DNA of 64,000 nt, taken from positions 124,001-188,000 of the forward strand of contig CAWHPS010000035.1 of the NCBI GenBank assembly GCA_963831235.1. The letters run 5' to 3'. The stretch's first letter is position 1. Every line of letters begins with the position of its first letter. Source of the DNA: CAWHPS01 sp963831235. Its GTDB lineage: Bacteria; Fibrobacterota; OXYB2-FULL-49-7; JAEUSG01. The position numbers and the translations under genes were made by a program. Below are positions 58,892 to 64,000 of the stretch, in pieces. The notes under the pieces were generated by a model. The model saw nothing but the letters and a program-made list of their open reading frames with translations. It did not search any database and was not told the DNA's origin.

Positions 58892-59494
58892 CTACCGGCG
58901 GCATTGAACAAAACCATTTTCTTTAAGGACAGCCTCCGTTAGAGGGACATTTTCTTTTGTACTGAGCAATATATTTTTAATCTTTATTGCTGCATTATCA
59001 GGATTTAACCCTGTAATATCAATATGTAAATCGGCTTTTTTATAGCTTGGTCGAAAATATGATATATCGTCTTTAATTTGTCTTAAACATTGTTTCTTTT
59101 CACTTTTAGTAAGTGTTTTCGATATTATATGAGAATCCTTGTCGTAAAAGACTACTCTCTTTAGGATGTTTTCGGGATTGTCCGTCAGAACAACAATGGT
59201 CCCTCCATATTTTTTTACAGCACGGAAATATCCGCTCATAAGACCGCTCGGGGGTAAAGCTAATACACATTCTTTGGTATCCGGCAAGGTTAAAAGATTA
59301 AATAGCGCTTTAGATGCCTCGTATCGGAAAGAATGGGAGGTGAGAAATCGATCCTGAAGCCTTTCAATACTGGTTCCGAAAAACGCTTCTATCTCATGGT
59401 CTAAATCATAAAAAGTAATATTCAAGATTGAAGCCAATTTCTTGCCAATCGTCGTCTTACCGACACAACTGACACCTGCCAAATATATTCGCAT
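58892..59494 (-). CDS. Shikimate-kinase-like P-loop protein
   Basis: A 200-residue P-loop protein. Walker A is GVSCVGKTTIGKKLA and the Asp motif is FYDLDHEIEAFFGTSIERL, which is the shikimate kinase layout (DxD). The GGG motif expected near residue 80 is absent (LALPPSGLMSG), and the C-terminal region FRPSYKKADLHIDI is kept. It may be a divergent kinase acting on another small molecule, or an adenylate-type regulator. It lies alone on the minus strand between hypothetical genes. Confidence 0.7.
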   Translation of the reverse strand: MRIYLAGVSCVGKTTIGKKLASILNITFYDLDHEIEAFFGTSIERLQDRFLTSHSFRYEASKALFNLLTLPDTKECVLALPPSGLMSGYFRAVKKYGGTIVVLTDNPENILKRVVFYDKDSHIISKTLTKSEKKQCLRQIKDDISYFRPSYKKADLHIDITGLNPDNAAIKIKNILLSTKENVPLTEAVLKENGFVQCRR

Positions 59495-59516
59495 CGCAAA
59501 ATCCTTGATTGCCGTC

Positions 59517-59795
59517 TTAATCCTTTACAGGTTCTTCCGCAATTGTAATCAATATCCGAAGCATGGCTTCCATACCAGCGGCATGAAGAAGAGTCTCTTC
59601 AAGTATTTTGTCTCCGGGCGCCTGAATCGTTCGACAAATCTCATCATAAATAGGATAATCTTTTCGCAAACGGGCAAATTTAACATTGAGATCATTTTCG
59701 GAAAAGCTATTTTCCTTAATAATCCGTTTCCCTGTATCAGTGAATTTACCTTTTTCGATGGATTGTAGAGCATCTCTCAACTTTGAGTCTCCCAT
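59517..59795 (-). CDS. Hypothetical protein (92 residues)
   Basis: A 92-residue, mainly helical charged protein: MGDSKLRDALQSIEKGKFTD start and LHAAGMEAMLRILITIAEEPV end. No family was recognised. A long helix-turn-helix with IYDEICRTIQAPGDKILEE may bind partners. It runs in the same direction as its neighbours. Its listed size and codon use look like a true gene, but no motif supports a role. Confidence 0.5.
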   Translation of the reverse strand: MGDSKLRDALQSIEKGKFTDTGKRIIKENSFSENDLNVKFARLRKDYPIYDEICRTIQAPGDKILEETLLHAAGMEAMLRILITIAEEPVKD

Positions 59796-59846
59796 GTTTT
59801 CCCCTTATTGAAACATTGAAAATAGAGATTTTATGTCCAAGTGGTT

Positions 59847-60392
59847 TTATTCTTCCTTCACCAAAGCCGCAAAATCCATCTTATCACTTTCCAGATTAAC
59901 TCCTTGTGCTAATTGCTCTCTTATAAAATTGAAATAGCCTTCCGCCCCTTCTTTTTTAATCCAAAACTCTACGGAACCCCTAATTCTTAAGAGGCATTTT
60001 ATTGCTGGAATAAAATATTCTTTTACATTTGACGCATCACTAAAATCGTATGATGACTTTATGACATCCGATATCTGTTCATTTGTGAACGGATCAAAAC
60101 TACTCATTAAGGCTTTGTACAAAAGGGTGTTTCCATTGTTCCAATAATTTCCGAAATCATATTTTTCAGAAACAATATATCCGTGAATGGTCATTAGCGC
60201 CATATTAATCGCCTCCGTTACTCGACGGCTAACACATGAAGGATTTCGGTGTCGTACTTTTAGCATGTTCCCTTCCATGCAAAATAATAGTGGATCGTAC
60301 TTTTCTTCGTGTCCGTTAATTTTGCCAAAAACTCTGGACATTTCCAGATACTTTCTTTCCAATTTGTATTGATTGATCCTTATTGGTTCCAT
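59847..60392 (-). CDS. Hypothetical protein (181 residues)
   Basis: A 181-residue protein starting MEPIRINQYKLERKYLEMSR. It is soluble, with regions SRRVTEAINMALMTIHGYIVSE and FIPAIKCLLRIRGSVEFWIKKEG. No recognised motif. It is placed in an accessory cluster with the next gene (60409) 16 bases away, same strand, perhaps co-transcribed. Confidence 0.5.
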   Translation of the reverse strand: MEPIRINQYKLERKYLEMSRVFGKINGHEEKYDPLLFCMEGNMLKVRHRNPSCVSRRVTEAINMALMTIHGYIVSEKYDFGNYWNNGNTLLYKALMSSFDPFTNEQISDVIKSSYDFSDASNVKEYFIPAIKCLLRIRGSVEFWIKKEGAEGYFNFIREQLAQGVNLESDKMDFAALVKEE

Positions 60393-60408
60393 TTTTACCC
60401 CCTAAAAT

Positions 60409-61044
60409 TTATTTCTTATCCTCAGAAATGTTTCCATCCGAAGAGATATTGATCGTAGTGCCCTTTTTAAATGTTTTCCCGTGTTTAGAATAGTTTGCCG
60501 ATAAAGTACACTTTGACAGAGAACCATTCTCTTGGAATTGAACGCCATGAAATAATGATGCTTTGCAAGGAACACCTTGAATATTCTCATCTTTTGAAAG
60601 AAAAGTACCGTGCAATCTGCCATTATGGTAAAAGCTGGTTTCAATCCAATCCCACCATCTTCCTTTACACGAAATCCCTTGGACAAAAACATTCTTGGGA
60701 AAATACGCATAAAATATTGTAACGTTCTGCCTAAAACGCATCACTGTCTTTTTAAGCAAAATGACAGAGTTGTATATGGTATCTCTTGCAACACGACACT
60801 GGGACAAATTGCCAGCCGAATCAAAATGAACCCATTGCTCACATGGAATCCCTTGAATTACAATTGGCGTGTGTAGCTTGGCTTGCTTAATGGAGCTGTC
60901 TGGATAATAGGTAATAGATTTTGCAGCTTTTAAGATAGATTCGTTTGGTTTTGACAATACGGGAGAGGAAGCTATGAAGACAGCAACAAAAACCGCAAGA
61001 AATCTGTGTTTATTTTGTTGGAAAGGAATCAAAAATTCAAGCAC
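60409..61044 (-). CDS. Secreted repeat protein (MORN-like modules)
   Basis: About 211 residues from GTG 61044 (VLEFLIPFQQNKHRF), overlapping the upstream gene by eight bases (GTGCTTGA). Residues about 14-33 (RFLAVFVAVFIASSPVLS) are a signal peptide. The mature part has repeated units: IQGIPCEQWVHFDSAGNLSQC, VQGISCKGRWWD...GRLHG and IQGVPCKASLFHGVQFQENG...SKC, i.e. an I/V-Q-G-I/V-P/S-C start, a Phe-Gly and a Gly-x-Leu-x-x-Cys end. They resemble MORN-like antitoxin repeats. The protein seems exported. An upstream frame to 61269 is a shadow of the bPH gene. Confidence 0.6.
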   Translation of the reverse strand: MLEFLIPFQQNKHRFLAVFVAVFIASSPVLSKPNESILKAAKSITYYPDSSIKQAKLHTPIVIQGIPCEQWVHFDSAGNLSQCRVARDTIYNSVILLKKTVMRFRQNVTIFYAYFPKNVFVQGISCKGRWWDWIETSFYHNGRLHGTFLSKDENIQGVPCKASLFHGVQFQENGSLSKCTLSANYSKHGKTFKKGTTINISSDGNISEDKK

Positions 61045-61369
61045 CTTTCTTAAAAACCAACCCTTTGGCGGATAATGTTTGTATAACCCTAAACGGCGAT
61101 TCTGCTGTAAATCCTGACCGAAACCAACTGTCTTTAATGTTGATACTGAAAACTGTATCTCTGAAAGAGCGTCTGAGATCGAAGGGGAACCAAGTTTTAA
61201 AATCGCTACTTCCCCATATTCTAAATTTGTTATTATGAAGGGTTGGTTCGTAAACTTGTATATCTGCAATGTTCTTAAATAAAATGCATTTGCTTAATCC
61301 TACAGGGGAGTAGTAGCATTTTAGAATAATCCTATCGTTTGTTATGGTGATTAAGGAGTCGTCGTACAT
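61037..61369 (-). CDS. Bacterial PH-like domain protein
   Basis: A 110-residue protein starting MYDDSLITITNDRIILKCYY, with KNIADIQVYEP, KFRIWGSSDFKTWFPFDLRR and ESPFRVIQTLSAKGL. This is the strand pattern of bacterial PH-like (bPH) proteins, where the WGSSDFRTWFP-like motif recurs (recognised from memory). Its stop overlaps the start of the secreted repeat protein. Such small PH-like proteins are widespread with unknown partner. Confidence 0.6.
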   Translation of the reverse strand: MYDDSLITITNDRIILKCYYSPVGLSKCILFKNIADIQVYEPTLHNNKFRIWGSSDFKTWFPFDLRRSFRDTVFSINIKDSWFRSGFTAESPFRVIQTLSAKGLVFKKGA

Positions 61370-61410
61370 TCCAGAATGCTCTTTTTAGATTACGGCTGAA
61401 TTTATTTCTA

Positions 61411-61812
61411 TCATGTTGTTAAAAAAGTAATAAACATCGGCGTTTTATCATCATGCGGAGTAAAACCGCATTTCTTGTAAAAATCCACTTCTGTGTTATA
61501 GGCTATCAAAACTTTTCTTGCATAAGATTCATAATGCGCTAACATTTTATTGACCAAGGTTTTTCCAATTCCTTGAGAATGGTATTCCGGCATTACTAAC
61601 AGGTAATGAAAATATGCCGTCATAATTTTATCGGACAAAGCATTCATCAGCCCTATTAATTTTGTTCCGTCCCATGCCGATATCACGGTATCGGAATTAT
61701 TCATAGCAATTTTCAGTTCGTCAGGATATTTTCCTGAAGACCATTTAACGGATAGGAACAAAGCTTCTAATTCTTTTTCAGTAAAATCTTTAATTGTCTT
61801 GAACTCAATCAT
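61411..61812 (-). CDS. GNAT acetyltransferase
   Basis: About 133 residues from ATG 61812 (MIEFKTIKDFTEKELEALF), with GGAG seven bases upstream; earlier in-frame ATGs are less likely. The acetyl-CoA loop is VMPEYHSQGIGKTLVNKM (Q/RxxGxG/A), followed by VLIAYNTEVDFYKKCGF. It belongs to the Gcn5-related group. Substrate cannot be told. It is separated by 41 bases from the bPH gene. Confidence 0.85.
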   Translation of the reverse strand: MIEFKTIKDFTEKELEALFLSVKWSSGKYPDELKIAMNNSDTVISAWDGTKLIGLMNALSDKIMTAYFHYLLVMPEYHSQGIGKTLVNKMLAHYESYARKVLIAYNTEVDFYKKCGFTPHDDKTPMFITFLTT

Positions 61813-61904
61813 TTTCATCTCCATTTCATTCGACTTGTGGTGTTGCTGGCGGCTCCCCTTGTGTCTTGACAATTCAATAAAGCGTATGCTGTAGCTGCCT
61901 GCAA

Positions 61905-64000
61905 TTATCGGTTTACGTTCTTACCGCTTTTTTTCTGCGCCTTCAAATGTTTCCCCAGCATTTCTGCCAATGCATCCATGCTGAATGGTTTACAAAGACT
62001 TGCGGTAAAGCCATACTCTATTGGCTTTGCAATTATCGGGTCTTCGGCATAACCGCTCATTACAAAAACAGGTGCTTTCGGACACAACTTCTTGATTTCT
62101 CCGATTGTTGCTTTACCACCCATCCTTCCGGGTACAGTGAGATCCAGAATTATTCCAGCAACAGTACGATTAGCTTTGACCTCTTCGGTAAGGAACGCAA
62201 TAACAGCCTCCCCGTCCGACTTGCCGACAAAGGAGTAGCCCATAGATTCAAGCATTTCTCTTATAACCTCCAAGATACATTCTTCATCATCCATAACAAG
62301 AAAAGTACCGTTTCCTTTCTGTGAAGCAAGGTCTATCAGTGTTGGAGCAACAGTATTATCAACAGCAGGAAGATAAATATGGAATGTGCTTCCCTTATCG
62401 GTGTTTGATTCCACGTCGATGCAACCGTAATGTCGTTGAACAATTGAATAACTGGTGGTAAGACCAAGCCCGTGTCCCTTTGTTTTAGTTGTAAAGAAAG
62501 GATCAAAAATATGAGGTAACACTTCTTGTGGGATTCCCACACCGGTATCTTTTATTGATAACCTGACGTAATTACCAGAGAGCAAGGTCGTGTGTGTTTT
62601 ATCATCCAGAACAATGTTCTTTGCTGTTATTTCAATCGTTCCGCCCATCGGCATTGATTGTTGTGCGTTGATGACAATATTATCGACAACCTGACCAATT
62701 TGATTTTGGTCGTAGTTGGATTGCCAGAGGTTTTCAGGTATATTAAAATTACAAGAGACATTCGATCCGCTTAATGCGAATTGTGCGGTTTCCTGCACAA
62801 AGGGAAACAGCGGACCAATTTTACGTATAGGTACGCCGCCCTTGGCAAAAGTCAGTAATTGCGCTGTTAAACCTCGTGCCCTGTCCATTGCCGTAATAGA
62901 CTTGTTAAGATATTTTTTTACATTGTCGTCTTTTGATTTTCTTGCTGCAACTTCAATGTAGCCAAAAATCATTGAAAGAATATTATTGAAATCATGTGCA
63001 ATTCCACCGGCAAGAATGCCAAGAGATTCAAGTTTTTGCATTTGATTAAGCTGTTGTTCATACTTTAAACGCTCCTGTTCAGCTTTTTTACGCTCTGTAA
63101 TATCTTCTGATATTCCCAATAAATATTTTGATATTCCATCAAATCCCTTAATGCAAACTTTTTTTGTATGGAGCAATCGTTCACCATTCCTTGTCATAAT
63201 AGGCTCTTCAGGAATGTCTAATATTCCCGCTTTTCCATTAAGAACTTCCCTGTCTTTAGCCATAAAAAATGCCGCTTGTTCAGGTGGAAAAAGATCAAGA
63301 TTATTTTTACCAAGCAAATCTTCACGCTTATAACCAAGCAATTCCTCTCCAGCACGATTAAAAATTACAAACCTCAAATCTTTAGACTCTTTTAGGAAAA
63401 TCATGTGCGGAACATTCTCAACAACTGCCTCAAAAAGCGCCTTAGACTCTTGTAACATGTTAGATTGCTTATGAAGAGTAGTAATGTCTTGTACCCCAGC
63501 AACCGCACCAAGATAATTGCCGTTCCTATCAACAATAGGTGCAGTCGCTAGTGTTGTATAGATATGGTTGCCGTCTTTGCGAACAAACTCAAATTCATGG
63601 TCTTCTTTGATTCCTTTTTGCCGACGGTCAATATTATACTTGGCAAGCGCAACACCATGTTCATCCATAAATTCAAATAAATGCTTTCCCAACATTTCAT
63701 CCACTGTGTATCCCAACATATCCGCCATACGATTATTAACAAAAACAGTTTTAGAATCCTTATCTATGTGCCACACGCCCTCATTTAAATTTTCAATCAG
63801 TAAGCGGTATTTTTCTTCACTTTCTCGTATTTTATCTTCTACAATCTTCCGTTGGGCAATGGCATGATTAATTTCTATAAAACCAGATGGCTTGTTTGCA
63901 TCCCTTGTTATTATGGAAACAGTAGATATTATGGGAATGCGAACACCATCACGACGGTTCTGTGTTACCTCACCTTTCCAGTAACCGTCTTGTGAAATCT
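61905..64000 (-). CDS. PAS-histidine kinase-receiver hybrid sensor (partial, 5' end outside)
   Basis: The frame is open from 61905 to the right edge (about 700 residues seen). Three PAS-type domains: one at the edge (QDGYWKGEVTQNRRDG is the PAC-like region), one around VWHIDKDSKTVFVNNRMADMLGY and one around FVIFNRAGEELLGYKRED. The kinase core has GGIAHDFNNILSMIFGY with the His, DNIVINAQQSM (N box), IKDTGVGIP and GHGLGLTTSYSIV. A receiver ends the protein (MDDEECILEVI, IILDLTVPGRMGG, KPFSMDALAEML). It lacks membrane segments in the seen part. Domain order is typical of cytoplasmic hybrid kinases. Confidence 0.92.
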   Translation of the reverse strand, partial: ISQDGYWKGEVTQNRRDGVRIPIISTVSIITRDANKPSGFIEINHAIAQRKIVEDKIRESEEKYRLLIENLNEGVWHIDKDSKTVFVNNRMADMLGYTVDEMLGKHLFEFMDEHGVALAKYNIDRRQKGIKEDHEFEFVRKDGNHIYTTLATAPIVDRNGNYLGAVAGVQDITTLHKQSNMLQESKALFEAVVENVPHMIFLKESKDLRFVIFNRAGEELLGYKREDLLGKNNLDLFPPEQAAFFMAKDREVLNGKAGILDIPEEPIMTRNGERLLHTKKVCIKGFDGISKYLLGISEDITERKKAEQERLKYEQQLNQMQKLESLGILAGGIAHDFNNILSMIFGYIEVAARKSKDDNVKKYLNKSITAMDRARGLTAQLLTFAKGGVPIRKIGPLFPFVQETAQFALSGSNVSCNFNIPENLWQSNYDQNQIGQVVDNIVINAQQSMPMGGTIEITAKNIVLDDKTHTTLLSGNYVRLSIKDTGVGIPQEVLPHIFDPFFTTKTKGHGLGLTTSYSIVQRHYGCIDVESNTDKGSTFHIYLPAVDNTVAPTLIDLASQKGNGTFLVMDDEECILEVIREMLESMGYSFVGKSDGEAVIAFLTEEVKANRTVAGIILDLTVPGRMGGKATIGEIKKLCPKAPVFVMSGYAEDPIIAKPIEYGFTASLCKPFSMDALAEMLGKHLKAQKKSGKNVNR

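Noticed and set aside
50576..64000. CRISPR array or tandem repeats in the island
   Set aside because: No regularly spaced direct repeats of array type were seen anywhere in the window.

Overview
The window looks like the replication-origin region of an AT-rich, Gram-negative-type chromosome. Evidence for the envelope type is a YidC with a large periplasmic domain, a beta-barrel porin with a signal peptide, three heptosyltransferase-like (GT9) genes and a Pst/Pit phosphate system. The phylum cannot be fixed from the sequence. A PurA P-loop reading GDEGKAK, a PurA-RecN-PgsA-GalK neighbourhood and the dispersed repeats are compatible with an FCB-group or spirochaete-like lineage, but that is inference. 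Region 1 (1-8.9 kb), origin and housekeeping: mnmG (partial), a perfect parS site, an AT-rich origin candidate with repeated TGTTAATAA words, dnaA, rpmH, rnpA (no ATG/GTG/TTG start), yidD, yidC, recN, a pgsA-like gene and galK. Region 2 (8.9-21.4 kb), phosphate island: two tandem DUF47-Pit transporter pairs, phoB-phoR, a 33-codon small ORF, a porin, pstSCAB and phoU. Three arrays of 11-bp-spaced TGTAAT-like repeats look like PhoB boxes. They lie before the second DUF47-Pit pair and, in tandem, before the small ORF and the porin. The first pair has no such box. Base composition here is visibly more GC-rich than in the flanks. Region 3 (21.4-29.3 kb), mobile and accessory: a complete ISKra4-like insertion sequence (2,056 bp, perfect 19-bp inverted repeats, 9-bp target duplication, frameshifted transposase), a small protein-nucleotidyltransferase pair, a zinc alcohol dehydrogenase, a frameshifted DUF401 membrane protein and a dense patch of GC-rich palindromes. 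Region 4 (27.5-41.2 kb), surface polysaccharide genes: GT2, GT9 and other glycosyltransferases, a GDP-fucose-synthase-like epimerase and a triple-domain GT2-GT2-methyltransferase. One GT9 gene is split by a complete IS4-type element whose removal restores the reading frame exactly. Region 5 (41.6-50.5 kb): purA, a membrane sensor with GAF and a decayed PP2C-like domain, an operon of a STAS-DUF2225 protein with oppA-oppB-oppC, and a XerC/D recombinase. Region 6 (50.6-64 kb), probable integrated element: tRNA-Met(CAT) with promoter and terminator, then a tyrosine integrase pointing at the tRNA, a small HTH protein, a recombinase relative lacking its catalytic His/Tyr residues, an IS91-like transposase, and an accessory cargo. 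The cargo comprises DinB, an HExxH protein, SWIB, HU, a zinc-ribbon protein, a HATPase-DUF4325 pair driven by a near-consensus and apparently leaderless promoter, a shikimate-kinase-like protein, a bPH-like protein with a secreted repeat protein, GNAT, and a PAS-histidine kinase-receiver hybrid that runs off the right edge. No second copy of the tRNA 3' end was seen, so the element probably continues past 64 kb. At least two families of dispersed palindromic repeats run through the window. One supplies the C-terminal tail of a GT9 protein, and another abuts the start of the alcohol dehydrogenase.
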